From the NCBI GenBank assembly GCA_006386115.1, contig VFIW01000031.1, positions 124,001-188,000 of the forward strand: a stretch of DNA of 64,000 nucleotides. The letters run 5' to 3'. A model generated the notes under the pieces. That model was not told the origin of the DNA and did no database searches. It was given only the letters and a program-made list of their open reading frames with translations. The position numbers were made by a program, and so were the translations under genes. Origin of the DNA: Globisporangium splendens (Eukaryota > Oomycota > Peronosporomycetes > Pythiales > Pythiaceae). This document shows, in pieces, positions 37,947 through 48,427 of the stretch. The first letter of the stretch is position 1. Every line of letters starts with the position of its first letter.

Positions 37947-38470
37947 CATGCTGTCATTTAGGGTAGAACTGCGAAGAAAGACTTGACTGCCGCATGGCGA
38001 CGCATGCACATTTTTACGTTATCTTGAATGGATGCTACATGTTCCTTGTGCAATTACGATATCGTGCCCGTTGCATTTGCATGTATCTTCATCTAGCCAA
38101 TCCCAGACTCGGACACACTGCAACGACGGAAGAAAGCAACACATGACCAGCCCTCTCAAGTCATGAACAAGCAGGTTCACAATCGAAATAGCATTTCCCG
38201 ATTTGGGAAACTTTTCATGGCTGAGGCGAGCGATGGCCAAGCCATCCTGTGCGACTCGTGTTGCTTAAGAGATCCATTGTGGCAGCAATCCCGCGGATCG
38301 GTTCGTCGTCGAACGCCCTGGTGGAGCCGAGATCTTGGATACCACAGCAGCTCACGTTGACCACTAGGAATGCCAGGAAGGCACCGCTGAAGAAGCCGCA
38401 TCATCTGGCGCCAGTTCTAACGCCAGCACCGTCTATATGTGGCAGTGGACGGCATCTACTTGAGCAAAGG
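37947..38470 (+). other. Intergenic region / possible upstream exon of the IQ-motif gene
   Basis: 524 bases. The frame of the next gene is open from about 38216 but has no ATG before 38471, so a spliced upstream exon may begin in this stretch. Nothing else is seen. Confidence 0.4.
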
Positions 38471-40573
38471 ATGCCCAACTACCCGGACCTGGCTGTCGTG
38501 GATGTCGACGAACGCAGAACGTTCAATAGCTCCAAACAGTTGCGATCGATGGTCTCGGCCACGACGTCGCAAAACAAGCAAGAGTCCAAACCTGGCCACT
38601 CGTCTCTCACTTCGCAACCTCAGGTGGATCTGGAAGACGCTCGCAGAGTACCAGGAAAGTCTTTGCGGGAGTCTCACCCATCGGTTCGGAGGTTCTCAAA
38701 CAATCGCAGCGGCGACCATCGTGAGCCTGACGTTGCGTTATCGAAGGTCGACGCTATGTTGAGCCAAACACAAACTTCCTCGCGCTTCGTTTCCTCAAGC
38801 AACAACAACACCGCGATTGACGTGGAGAACGACGATGAACGTCATGCCTTTGCGAGCGGCGAACAAAATACTCAACAGCCACAACGGTCTGCCCATGTAC
38901 GCAATCTCCAGCATCTTCGAGATAGAACAGCGGCGTCTGCAAGCGACATGAACGCATCCAGAGACTCATCGCACACAAATTGGTTACCAGTTCATTCGAT
39001 CAACGGGATGGAAGGGACGACGCTGGCGCGGTATCGTCGCCTCGTTGGCATGGTGGCAAGAAGAAACCTGCATCAAGTGATCAGCACTGCGACGCAGCGG
39101 GTCGTGATCCATCTCAAGCAGATTGAGAGCGCCATGGAGATCCAAGTGTGCGCCACTAAGTTCTTGATGAGAAAGCGACAGCGACGACGAACAAGATTGG
39201 AAACGAGTGCATTGAGGCTGCAGTGCTGCTGGCGATCCAGTTGCGCACGGATGACACTAAGGTTACTTCGCCAGAAGCGAGACCGAGACTTGTGGATCGC
39301 ACAAAGAGCTGTCGAGCTGAAGGAATACCGATCTGCCGCTAGCATTCAGCGTCGGTATCGAGAGCATTTAGCATGGAAGTTGCAAGTGAGACAGCGGGAA
39401 CATGCGTGCCAGCGACTGGCAGCGTTATGGCGACTCCGTAAGAAGCAAACCAATAGACAATCTCCAACAGATGTGCCAGAAGCTTTTGGCATCCATTCCG
39501 CGCCGCTTAATGAAGTCGAAGAAGCAGATTGCTTCGAGGAAGACGTCAACTGTGAGCCAGTTTGCCCAGCTAACAATCGAGGCTTGGAGCCTCAGGACGG
39601 CAAAACAGATGCCCACGACATCACTCGACAAATTCGTCGCCAACTTGGTGTGTCTGTTGTTGCGGTGGATCAGCAGCATGACGAGACCCCAAGTGAGATG
39701 ATGAAACTGGAAACCAACCGTCCAAATGTTCCGTCAGAGCGTGATCTTCTGGTGTCCAGCTCGTGCGTTGAGTACGAATACAGCCCAGTCGGTATCGTTC
39801 TCGACGTGGTGGACGACTCTGTTACTACCGCTACACCCGTGGCCATTGTTGCTTCACACCTCGTTTCACAAGCACCGGCACAAAGTATCTCGGTGGGACC
39901 TGCTATTGGAGAAGCTGGAATGGACTTGGAAACGATCGTGGCAGCTCTTTCAAGAAACTATGAGTTGGTGCACGAACAGACAGATGCAACAATGTCTGAA
40001 GCAGAGACACGCAACAGCATCGAACTCGCGCCTCATGATCACAACATTGATCCAGTAGTATTGCAACCGCAGGAACTTCATAGCGACCACGAGGAGAGAT
40101 TCTTTGGTCAGGTGCTGGCAGTCTTGACTCGCTTCGTTGTCACTTGGAAATGTCGCAGGTATGCCCAGGCTAGGCGCGTGCATAACATGAGACGCCACGC
40201 TACCACCATAATTCAGTGTCGCGTTCGGTGTTGGCTCGCGCGGAAGCACGTTCAACTCGTGCGAAACCTTGAGCTGATCTCCTTGCGAAGCGAGCTGGAG
40301 CAGTTTCGGCTGGAAGATGATGTGTTTAATAGACGTACCTTTGCTGTATCAGATCCCGGTGCCAAGGCCGATACATCTCGTGAGTGCGACGAATCCAGTG
40401 ACGACGACGAATCCAGTGACGACGACGACGGGGTTGAGCACGTGTCATCTCGAGGAGTCCATGATTTGTTGCCCCTAAAAGATGGATTGCTGCCTCCAGG
40501 TGTTTCAGTGAATCTCACACATGGTGGCTCCTGGAAGTGGAACTGGTTAGCGGAGGCTTGGGCGAGTGCATAA
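38471..40573 (+). CDS. IQ-motif protein (unknown function)
   Basis: 700 residues from the first in-frame ATG; an earlier exon cannot be excluded. The first 200 residues are polar and look disordered. IQ-like, calmodulin-binding helices occur at about 245-275 (ALRLQCCWRSSCARM), 290-330 (AASIQRRYREHLAWK and a following Arg/Leu-rich helix) and 577-600 (TTIIQCRVRCWLARK). A duplicated acidic DESSDDD segment lies near residue 650. There is no motor or catalytic domain. IQ arrays usually bind calmodulin or myosin-type light chains, so a cytoskeletal or flagellar scaffold is possible, but that is inference. Confidence 0.72.
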   Translation: MPNYPDLAVVDVDERRTFNSSKQLRSMVSATTSQNKQESKPGHSSLTSQPQVDLEDARRVPGKSLRESHPSVRRFSNNRSGDHREPDVALSKVDAMLSQTQTSSRFVSSSNNNTAIDVENDDERHAFASGEQNTQQPQRSAHVRNLQHLRDRTAASASDMNASRDSSHTNWLPVHSINGMEGTTLARYRRLVGMVARRNLHQVISTATQRVVIHLKQIESAMEIQVCATKFLMRKRQRRRTRLETSALRLQCCWRSSCARMTLRLLRQKRDRDLWIAQRAVELKEYRSAASIQRRYREHLAWKLQVRQREHACQRLAALWRLRKKQTNRQSPTDVPEAFGIHSAPLNEVEEADCFEEDVNCEPVCPANNRGLEPQDGKTDAHDITRQIRRQLGVSVVAVDQQHDETPSEMMKLETNRPNVPSERDLLVSSSCVEYEYSPVGIVLDVVDDSVTTATPVAIVASHLVSQAPAQSISVGPAIGEAGMDLETIVAALSRNYELVHEQTDATMSEAETRNSIELAPHDHNIDPVVLQPQELHSDHEERFFGQVLAVLTRFVVTWKCRRYAQARRVHNMRRHATTIIQCRVRCWLARKHVQLVRNLELISLRSELEQFRLEDDVFNRRTFAVSDPGAKADTSRECDESSDDDESSDDDDGVEHVSSRGVHDLLPLKDGLLPPGVSVNLTHGGSWKWNWLAEAWASA

Positions 40574-41222
40574 GCGTCTTTTCGGTGCAACTGGGTAGAA
40601 ATCAGCAAGTGTCTGTACACGCAGTAATCGACTCCGAGATGAATATCCGCACTGACATCGGCGGAGTCGCTTCCGAAGCCAAATGAAGGCTCAACTCGAA
40701 TGCTGCAGTCAAGTCAACCCTCGCAGTAACGGCAACCCATTCGCTCTCTTTCTCTCTCTCTCTCTCTTCCGGAACTTTGCGATTTCAATCAAGATAGCGG
40801 CATTCAACCATTACGCGTTCTCAGCATCCCCAGGAATCAACCGCAAGGTAGTCTCGTCATACTCGCTGTTTTCGCATTTGCGAATGTTACACGAACGACG
40901 TGCAGTGAGATCATTCTTGCGAGAGCCTCAACATCTTCTCTCTGGCAAAACCCGCACCGGACTGAACAGACCGACTTAACCCACTCACTCTCTCGCATGT
41001 TTCCACACACGCACACGCGTCCAAATGCACTCGCAGGTGCACTCAGCTCTTCCATTTTCTCGCTTGGTTTCCCTTTTGCCCATCTCTTCTGCAGCTAGAA
41101 ATCGCGGAAAAGGGTGGTGTGGTACACTCCAAAGCAGCAGACTACCACAGAGAAAGCAAGTCGTTGACAACGTCAATCAAACGATCTTTTATCCTGTAGT
41201 CTATCATTTACGCTTCATCCAA
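40574..41222 (+). other. Intergenic region / leader of the third bZIP-like gene
   Basis: 649 bases with a CT-rich tract at 40743-40769. The frame of the downstream gene extends back to an ATG at 41025, but this extension lacks paralogue support. Confidence 0.45.
40743..40769 (+). repeat. CT-rich microsatellite
   Basis: A pyrimidine tract made almost entirely of CT units. Confidence 0.75.
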
Positions 41223-42503
41223 ATGAACATCGAGGATGAGATCGCGTACGCGTTCGCGCCGCCGCAATATGCGCGCTACAACAGCAGCACGCCCGACAAA
41301 CTCGCCCCGGTGTCCTCGGATTCCAAGCAGCGTCGGTGGCGGAGCTCCTCGCCCACCAGCAGCCCGACGACCGTGGTCACGAGCGAGGACAGCGATAGCC
41401 CTTCCGACGGCGCGCCGTCGCACGCGACCAGTGAATTAGCAGAGGAGAGGGAGCATACCGTGTACGGGGACAAGACAACGAAGCAGACGCTGCCAGTCGC
41501 CATTGTTGCGCAGCAAGCCAAGGACGAGGATTTCCGGCATTTCCGCAAGAAACACGTGGTGACCGAGACGAGTCTGCGGCTCGATATCAATGACTTGAAG
41601 CAGGAAGTCGCGAACCTGATACTGCTGCGTGACATCCTCGCAAGTCGCGCTATGGTGCGGCGCGATGACACTGCGGGCTCGCTCGTGCGAACGACGCGCG
41701 CGTTCTACGAGCATTTTCGCGACGGCTACATCCCCGTGGAGTCCTTCTCGGTCTCGTCCAAGCGGAAACGGCACCAAACAGACCAGTTGACGTTCCTGAA
41801 GTCGATACTGGACCCAGAGATGGCTGCAGGTCCGATCTCAGCGGGGACAGCGCTGATGCTCGCGCAGTGGAAGCGGTACAGAGACTACTTCAGTCTGCAC
41901 CGCTTTCGAATGACGTCCTTTGAGGTCGTGGTCACCGAGGGAGTCTCAGTCGTGCGCACGAAGGGTGAGTTCACGTTGCGCGTCACTGAAGCCACCATCA
42001 CTGGCATTTTCCCTCATCTTCTCGATTCAAACCGCCACCAGCCGCTGGTACAGCGGATCATGGATCAGGAGCTGGTCTGTCCGTCCGTGATTGACTTCTA
42101 CTTTGACGAGAATGGGACCGTAGTGCGCTACGACGAAGCGGGCGATTTCCTGAATGCGTTCAACCAAGTGATACGCAAACCTTCCGAGCTGCTAGAGCTC
42201 TTTTCAGGCGCATTGCTGTGGGAAGCAGGGGTTATCGGCAGCCTGGAAGCGCTGGGCATTGACGACGCAAGTGGGAATCTGTTGGCAGCACCTCCGTTAC
42301 CTGGTGGTGACGAAGGATCTTCTATCGTCACAGGCGGTGATGTCTCTAGCGAGCCATCATCTCCGTTCCTGAAGCGGCTGTACAGCATTGATTTCCTGTT
42401 GAACCAGGAATTCATCGAGCATGGATCTGACGACACAGTCGCGGCACAAGCAGAGCTGACGCTGCACGAGTACGAAGTGGACGACACGATCGATGCGTTC
42501 TAG
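41223..42503 (+). CDS. bZIP-like oomycete protein, paralogue 3
   Basis: 426 residues from the ATG at 41223, which gives an MNIEDEIAYAF start like its paralogues; an in-frame ATG at 41025 would add 66 residues. The shared core is LRLDINDLKQEVANLIL, TRAFYEHFRDGYI, a QWKRYRDYFSLHRFRM segment, EFTLRVTEATITGIFPHLL, and DFYFDENGTVVRYDEAGDFLNAF. It differs from the other two in having about 110 residues of Ser/Thr-rich N-terminus, an inserted basic segment (SKRKRHQ) after the first conserved block, and a longer acidic tail. The basic region is the weakest of the three. Its 3' end lies 121 bases from the convergent IFT74 gene. Confidence 0.76.
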   Translation: MNIEDEIAYAFAPPQYARYNSSTPDKLAPVSSDSKQRRWRSSSPTSSPTTVVTSEDSDSPSDGAPSHATSELAEEREHTVYGDKTTKQTLPVAIVAQQAKDEDFRHFRKKHVVTETSLRLDINDLKQEVANLILLRDILASRAMVRRDDTAGSLVRTTRAFYEHFRDGYIPVESFSVSSKRKRHQTDQLTFLKSILDPEMAAGPISAGTALMLAQWKRYRDYFSLHRFRMTSFEVVVTEGVSVVRTKGEFTLRVTEATITGIFPHLLDSNRHQPLVQRIMDQELVCPSVIDFYFDENGTVVRYDEAGDFLNAFNQVIRKPSELLELFSGALLWEAGVIGSLEALGIDDASGNLLAAPPLPGGDEGSSIVTGGDVSSEPSSPFLKRLYSIDFLLNQEFIEHGSDDTVAAQAELTLHEYEVDDTIDAF

Positions 42504-42624
42504 TCTGGCAAGTGAGTATACATATATTGGTGTTTTCCAGTATATCCGCTTGATGTTTATGGAAGCAAGGTGTGTGCGTGCACCTTGTGCTCTTCCCGAT
42601 ACGCAAATTGTTTGATTTGTCTCG

Positions 42625-44586
42625 CTAGATGGTGTTGAGCATCCCTTGCTGCTTGATGCGCAACGTGTTGAGTTCCTGGAGCACTTTAAAGCAATCCTGC
42701 TTGACGTGCTCATAGTCGATCTCGCGCGACTTGGTGTCGATGTATTCGCGCAAGTGGAAGATGTTTTGCTCGTGGTGGCGTAGCTTTTGCTCGAGCGAGT
42801 CAAGGTTCTTGGCTGTGTCGTGGTCCGCTGTCGACTGCTTGAGGTTCTCGATCTGCAGGTTGAGGCCGTTGACCTGCTGCTTCATGGCGTCGCGGCGGCA
42901 AATGTACTGCTGCTTCATGCGCTGCAGGTACTGCTTTGTTTGCTGGTGGGTCTCCTTGAGCGAATCGATCTTGCCGAATTCGCCCATATCGGACGTCATC
43001 GTGTCCATTCTCTGCAGAAGACTGCTGAGCTCAAGCGAGATCTTGGTGTCCAGCGTGTCGACCTTGCCGGGTTCGGCCTGGCGCTTCTGGAGTTCCATCG
43101 CTAGGCGCTGCTTCGTCGTGACCGAGGATTCGAGTTGGCGCTCTTTGAATGTAAGATCTTTTTTCATGTCGTCAAGGTTGGATGTGTTCGCCGTGGGCAA
43201 CGACTTGTCCTCCTTGGCCATCCCAGCTGAGATATGTTCCAAGAGCTTGACAGTCATGAGCTGCGTCTGGCGATGAGCGCGCAGCTCTTCGTCTTTCTTC
43301 GCCGGGGAGCTCTCGAGGAACGCGGTCGTCTCCTTGTCGCGCTGGAAGAGTAGCTCGTACTTTTGTGCGGGGTCGTCTTTGCCCCCGCCGCTCACTCGCT
43401 CGTCCATCTCGTTTTGCATTTCGTTGAGCGTCTTGCGCAACTCTTGGTTTTCCTCTTCGGCGACCTGGATCACCTTCTCGATCGTCTCGATCTTGGCTTT
43501 GCTGTCTTTGACCTTGGCGAGCAAGAGCGCACTCGCTTCGTTCAGATCCATCAGCGCCGTGCGTGCATCTTCCTGGATATTGTCGCGCTCCTTTTGGAGC
43601 CGACGCGCCTGTTTCTCGAGCTGCTCGTACTCTTCGCAGTATCGACCCGAGCTTAACTCGGCTTCTTTCTGGTGGATGGCGTGCATGAGCATCTCGAGTT
43701 CCTGGGACCGCGCCTCGATCTCCACCTCGGTCTGGTGATGTTCTTCGAGCATCTCCTTGTAACGCTGCAGCTTTTGCGGCGCCAACTGCTTGATCTTGTC
43801 CTGGTGCTTCATGTGGATCTCGTTCATCTCGTCCTCCATGCGGCGCACAGCTTTCTCCTGTTCCTGTCGAAGGATGAAGATGCGGTCGACTTCTTCGGCC
43901 TCCTTCCCGTTGCGATAGTGCAATTACTCCTGCACTTGGCGGATCTCTTGCGGATCCGTGGCGCTACGCAGTTTGTCCATCGCGAGGTTGTAGTCTGCGA
44001 GCTGTCCTTCCAGATCGCGCACTTCGTACGCCAGCGTCTCGTACTTGCGCTCCAGCTGCGCGTACTTGGTCTTGTCCTTGGTGTCCTGCTCGATCTCCTT
44101 GCGCAGCCTCTCGATCTCGCTCGTGATCTCTGCGGTCTTGGAGTGCAACTTGCCCACGAAGAAGCTCGCATCCTGCACCTGGCGACCAGGTCCGATGCTG
44201 CCTGTGGCCACGCGCATGCCCATCATGCCCTGCTGGGTCACTGGCCGATCCGAGACGTTCACCTCGGTGTTCAGGCTCACACCATAGCCTGCTGTTTGAC
44301 CAGGCGCCATGGGCACTTGTTGTCCCGTCCCCAGTCGTCCAGTGAGCGGCCGTCCACCTGCAGAGGAGCCCAGCATGCTGCGTTGCCTCGTGCCGGGACG
44401 TCCGCCATTCACGATCGGGTCGAGTCCTTGGCCCGCACCAGAGCGACCAGAGCTCGTACCTAGTGCGCCAGACACCACGCTACGCTTCTTAGGAAGTGTG
44501 CTGTCTGAAGAGATAGAGAAGCGCAACGAGAGCGCGTTCGTTTGTGGTTGTGGCAGCATTGCCTTTTCTGAACCGCAACGCTTCAT
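42625..44586 (-). CDS. IFT74: Intraflagellar transport protein 74 (IFT74) interrupted by one in-frame TAA
   Basis: Minus strand, ATG at 44586. The frame runs 220 codons to TAA at 43926-43924 and continues in the same frame for another 432 codons. The N-terminus is basic and Gly/Ser-rich with RPVTQQGMMGM, a segment I recognise from IFT74, which binds tubulin through this region together with IFT81. Then comes an almost continuous coiled coil to residue 652. The stretch across the stop (EGQLADYNLAMDKL, then NGKEAEEVDRIF) lines up without gaps with the animal protein, so the TAA replaces one residue inside a conserved region. An intron excising it (GT at about 43933, AG at about 43860) would also remove conserved sequence, so splicing is a poor explanation. 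IFT74 is a core subunit of the IFT-B complex needed to build flagella. Confidence 0.88.
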
Positions 44587-44725
44587 GCTTCACTTGTTAG
44601 ATAACACACAGTTGATATGACATTTGTATGCAACACTTTCCCACATTTAGTGTTTGTGATTGGTTTAAAATCCTCAAAACTGCTGATGGTCGCCAGTATC
44701 TGAAAAGTGACAACCAGCAAGCAGC
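44587..44725. promoter_or_regulatory. Divergent promoter between IFT74 and the TPR gene
   Basis: 139 bases between two ATGs pointing apart; the two genes probably share regulatory sequence. Confidence 0.55.
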
Positions 44726-45700
44726 ATGGGCAAGAATGGCAAGCAGCAGCTCAAGCGCAAGCGCCCGGCGGCGGCGCAGCAGAACGAGTACCTCAAGGGC
44801 AAAGCGCAGCAGAAGGCGCTGAACAGCAAGCAAAAGCAGAAGCAGAAGCGTCAGGCGGCCGCACAGAGCGACGACGACGACGACGACGAAAGGGACGGCA
44901 ACGACAACTCGGAGCTGCGTGAGATCGACGAGCTCGACTTTGACGACGCGTTCACCGCTGGACTCGCGTTCGAGCAGCTCGAGTCCTACGAAGGCGCACT
45001 GGCGTCCTTCCAGGCCGCTGTCAAGTTCCGTCCCGACCATTTGCAGGCGCTGAGCCATCTGGCGGACGTGTACGCGACCGCCGAGCAACCCCAGAAAGCA
45101 ATCAAGACGTACTTGCAGGCGAGCAAATTGGCCGATGCCGACGCGTCGATCTGGTTCCGCTTGGGTCTGACGTACATGTCACTCGAGCAGCATGACGCGG
45201 CCATCGAGAGCTTCCAGCGCTCCTTGGCCATGAGTGTCGAGGCTTTGGATGCTGCTAATGACGAGGACGATAAGGGAGAACAGCAGGACCTGATGAAGGC
45301 GTACAGTGTGACACTCGCCGCACTCGCCAACTGCTGCGGGGAGCAAGGCGATCTCGACGGCGCCATTCAAGTGTATCGCGATGCGGTCGCCAAGTTCTCG
45401 TCAAACGGCAACCTTCACTACAATCTGGCGACGATGCTGATGGCCAAGGGGGACAGCGTCGCGGAAGCCATCCAGAGTCTCGAGCGCGCGATCGAGTGCA
45501 GCCCCGACACGATCGAGTTCTATGAGGACCTGATCGAGTATCTAGAGCAAAACAAGCAGGTAGCAAAGGTGCCGCCTTTCCAGACGAAGCTCGATGAGCT
45601 GAAAGCTGCAGCAGCGACGGCGAAGGAGTCATCTGAGGAAGAGAGCGAGGATAACGAAGACCAAAGTGATAGAGAAGAACAAAGAAGTGACGAAGCGTAG
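44726..45700 (+). CDS. Tetratricopeptide-repeat protein
   Basis: 324 residues. A Lys/Gln-rich start (1-48) is followed by an Asp run and then TPR helices: a first repeat FTAGLAFEQLESYEGALASFQAAVKF-like unit at about 75-105, PDHLQALSHLADVYATAEQP (about 105-138), SIWFRLGLTYMSLEQHDAAIES (about 140-170) and further repeats at about 195-280. The C-terminus is Glu/Ser-rich and very acidic. TPR arrays are protein-binding scaffolds. I do not recognise a specific orthologue. Being head to head with IFT74 might hint at a flagellar role, but the acidic and basic ends fit a nucleolar or chaperone role equally well. Confidence 0.78.
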   Translation: MGKNGKQQLKRKRPAAAQQNEYLKGKAQQKALNSKQKQKQKRQAAAQSDDDDDDERDGNDNSELREIDELDFDDAFTAGLAFEQLESYEGALASFQAAVKFRPDHLQALSHLADVYATAEQPQKAIKTYLQASKLADADASIWFRLGLTYMSLEQHDAAIESFQRSLAMSVEALDAANDEDDKGEQQDLMKAYSVTLAALANCCGEQGDLDGAIQVYRDAVAKFSSNGNLHYNLATMLMAKGDSVAEAIQSLERAIECSPDTIEFYEDLIEYLEQNKQVAKVPPFQTKLDELKAAAATAKESSEEESEDNEDQSDREEQRSDEA

Positions 45701-45788
45701 TGCTTCGGCTTCTTTCTTGTTGGTACAGGCTCATAGAAATCTTTGGTGTTGTTTTGGTTATATTGTAAAGGAAACAAAGCTGATCGAT

Positions 45789-47654
45789 TCATGCATACTC
45801 CAGTCTCTGTAGTGTCCACGATCGTGATCTCGTGAGCACATCGAGTGCTTGTTTCTTCTTCTTGAAGACGAGCACCCAGTCGGCTGCCAACGATCGCAAT
45901 AGGGTAGACGACTGCTCTGCTTTTGCGACTTGGTCGCATTCGTGGTACAGTTCCTTGTAGCTCTTCTGCGTGAACATCTTGATCCACCGGTTCGATACGA
46001 CCTTCAGCTGAATGCTTTCCGAGAGCGTCGAGTCGGCACTCTTATTGAGTACAGGACTCGTGGCAGCGGCACTGTAATCACCGTCAGCAGCATCGAACTC
46101 CGAGACGAGACTCCAGAGATCACCTCGCAGGACACGCGCTTCCACCCATTCCACAGACTCTCGCGATGCCATCGACACAGCAGCATCGCAAGCGCGAGTA
46201 GCTGCCTCTTTCATCGTCTCATCGTGCTTCGACTTGACTAGCTTGTAGAGGAATTTCGAGCACAGCTGCACCGCTACTTTGGAGTACTCTGAGATAGTGT
46301 CGACTGCAGATTCGGTGGACTCAATAGAGTCAACCTCCGAAGCCAATCGCGCTGTTTCTTCTTCACGCTTCGACAAACCATCGTCAGGCTGGTCAACGAC
46401 TTTCTCTCGCAACGAGATCTCGCTGTCCGCATCGTATTTCTCTTGCCGTTGGGTTTCTCCAACTGCTGGAGAGGAAACAGACTCATGAACCTCAGTTGTC
46501 TGCACATCGACATTCACGTCAATTACTACCTCCTCCGCTGTCGTGACTGAATTTTTCTGCGATTCTGTCGAGTCAGTGGCTGCGTCTGCGCCAGTATCGT
46601 TGATCTGCTCACTTGCATCCTCAGGCGCTTTGCTTGGCGTGGCTTCTTCAGTTGATATGTTCGAATGCGCATCCAATCTCGAGAATTTCTCAAGCAAACT
46701 ATGGTACACGTCTGAGGATCGAGGCAGTTGGCTCACATACATAGTGAGCGTCTCCGACGCCGACGAGACGTACGAGAGCGGCAACGATGCGCTTGGCAGA
46801 GATGTTGACATCGCCACCAACTGAACCAGATATGCGGCCGCGAGCGCAAACAGGACCAGCGAATACACGCTTTTCTTCTTTTTCTCGCGACGGAGTCGGG
46901 CTTTCGCGTCCGGATGCGCAGGTGAGTCAATGCGACAACCATAGCGGTGCACAAACTGCTTGTTCGCGGCTTCGTAGCGCTCGATCCACTGCTGCTTCTC
47001 GGTTTCGTTTCCCCAGTGCATGGCATCCTGCTCATCGAAAGACGCGTCACCGTTGTCATTCGGATCCTGAATCTTCCCTGGACGCTGGCTCATTCGCTTT
47101 GCCTTCTTTCCTCCTCCAAACTGCCGCACCATATTCGCAAAGAGACCCGCGACGGTCGTCTCCTCTTCTTCACCGACCAATTCGGTCGGCGACAGCTCAG
47201 CGTCGCTCCACTCGTTCTCACCCTCCCGGTCTTCGTGATCCGACGGCGCATACTCGCTGTCTGCGTCGTCATCAAGAAAGGAGGCGTCTCGGAACGCTGG
47301 CGCGTCATCGTCGACATCCTCCCATCCATCGTCACCATCGTTCTCTCCCATCAGTTCGTCGCCATCATCGTAGTCGGCTTCGTACTCGTCCGCCGCTTTC
47401 GCCAATGCGCTGCTCTCTTCGGACAGCACCGAGCCTCCGCGCTGCGCCTCGTCTTCTTGTTCTTCTTGCGCCTTGTGGGACGCGCTGCTGCTGGTGTACG
47501 TCGGCGTCGCGGTGATGCGCGCGCGCGCGCCGATGGCCCACGGGGCGCCACTTGCGGAGCGCGTCGGGCCACCTGCCATCAAGAGCATCGAACACGTGGG
47601 TCTGCTGTGTGAATGCGCGCTTGGAATTATGTGTGTGGAAGGGCGACTAGACAT
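45789..47654 (-). CDS. Acidic single-pass membrane protein (unknown function)
   Basis: 621 residues from the ATG at 47654. The first 260 residues are very acidic with runs of Asp and Glu, then comes a Lys/Arg run (RREKKKK) and one membrane helix, SVYSLVLFALAAAYLVQLVAM, at about 265-286. The remainder is again Glu/Ser/Thr-rich, ending in a more helical segment of about 150 residues (WVEARVLRGDLWSLV, WIKMFTQKSYKELYHECDQV). The charge pattern favours a type II orientation in the ER or nuclear envelope with the acidic part in the cytosol. I do not recognise the family. Confidence 0.68.
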   Translation of the reverse strand: MSSRPSTHIIPSAHSHSRPTCSMLLMAGGPTRSASGAPWAIGARARITATPTYTSSSASHKAQEEQEDEAQRGGSVLSEESSALAKAADEYEADYDDGDELMGENDGDDGWEDVDDDAPAFRDASFLDDDADSEYAPSDHEDREGENEWSDAELSPTELVGEEEETTVAGLFANMVRQFGGGKKAKRMSQRPGKIQDPNDNGDASFDEQDAMHWGNETEKQQWIERYEAANKQFVHRYGCRIDSPAHPDAKARLRREKKKKSVYSLVLFALAAAYLVQLVAMSTSLPSASLPLSYVSSASETLTMYVSQLPRSSDVYHSLLEKFSRLDAHSNISTEEATPSKAPEDASEQINDTGADAATDSTESQKNSVTTAEEVVIDVNVDVQTTEVHESVSSPAVGETQRQEKYDADSEISLREKVVDQPDDGLSKREEETARLASEVDSIESTESAVDTISEYSKVAVQLCSKFLYKLVKSKHDETMKEAATRACDAAVSMASRESVEWVEARVLRGDLWSLVSEFDAADGDYSAAATSPVLNKSADSTLSESIQLKVVSNRWIKMFTQKSYKELYHECDQVAKAEQSSTLLRSLAADWVLVFKKKKQALDVLTRSRSWTLQRLEYA

Positions 47655-48427
47655 CCGACAGTTGCAACGACACACACACACATACCGTCGTTTCTGTAAC
47701 GGCTCGACGATGCATATTAACTTTGACTGAAGATGTTTTAGCGTGATGATAGGCGATGAGCAAGTGGACTTGATGCCAATTATAGAAGGATATTGTGTTT
47801 CATGGGTTGCTTTTCACGCAAACGACATGGTTTTTTTTCTCTCTGTGACACACTTGGATTGACGTAAACGAGAGGGAATGAGTCGGTGACCGTTGCCTTC
47901 TAGCCGGTTAGTCTTTGTTACTTATGTGACCCACTCTATTTGCGTTGCATTCACGTGACACCACAGGCGTCACATGGCTCAAATTGAAGCACGACCAACA
48001 CTCTCGTTTTCAATAGGTAAACAATTCATTTTTGAGTTGTTTGCACATTGCGCATCTGAAAGATACTTTTGTCATCAATTCATATTTTGAATCGTCTCAC
48101 GGTGATCTGCCTGTGCGGGCGTGAAACACAAATGCAGACGTGCTCACCGCACTCTGGAAAACGCCACGAGAAAGAGCCCTAGAAGCCACCAAAGTTGAAG
48201 AAGAGATCAAGGTGCGTGCGGCGAACAAGGCGTCGGCGGATATGACACATAGTAGGGTAGTTGTGCAGCGCGCCTATGACTGTCCGTCTCGTGGATGGCG
48301 CGCGTCTAGTGGCCATATCTGTGGTTGTCCATGAACTCTCGAGTTGAACCGAGTTGGTGGAGTGGCCGCTCAGTCGCTTACGTCTTCTTTCTATCGACTT
48401 TTTCTTCTTCTTTTTGGTTTGTTGCAG
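47655..48427 (+). other. Intergenic region with a leader exon and leader intron for the aminotransferase gene
   Basis: The coding ATG at 48428 follows directly on a strong acceptor (pyrimidine tract plus TTGCAG). A matching donor, AAG/GTGCGT at 48212, would give an intron of 216 bases, so a non-coding first exon probably ends at 48211. No other feature is seen. Confidence 0.55.

Noticed and set aside
38249..38470. N-terminal extension of the IQ-motif protein starting at a GTG
   Set aside because: Oomycete genes use ATG; no ATG lies in this open stretch, so it was left out and noted as a possible exon.
43856..43935. An intron in IFT74 that would remove the in-frame TAA
   Set aside because: A GT and a plausible AG exist in phase, but the excised piece includes NGKEAEEVDRIF, which aligns with animal IFT74.
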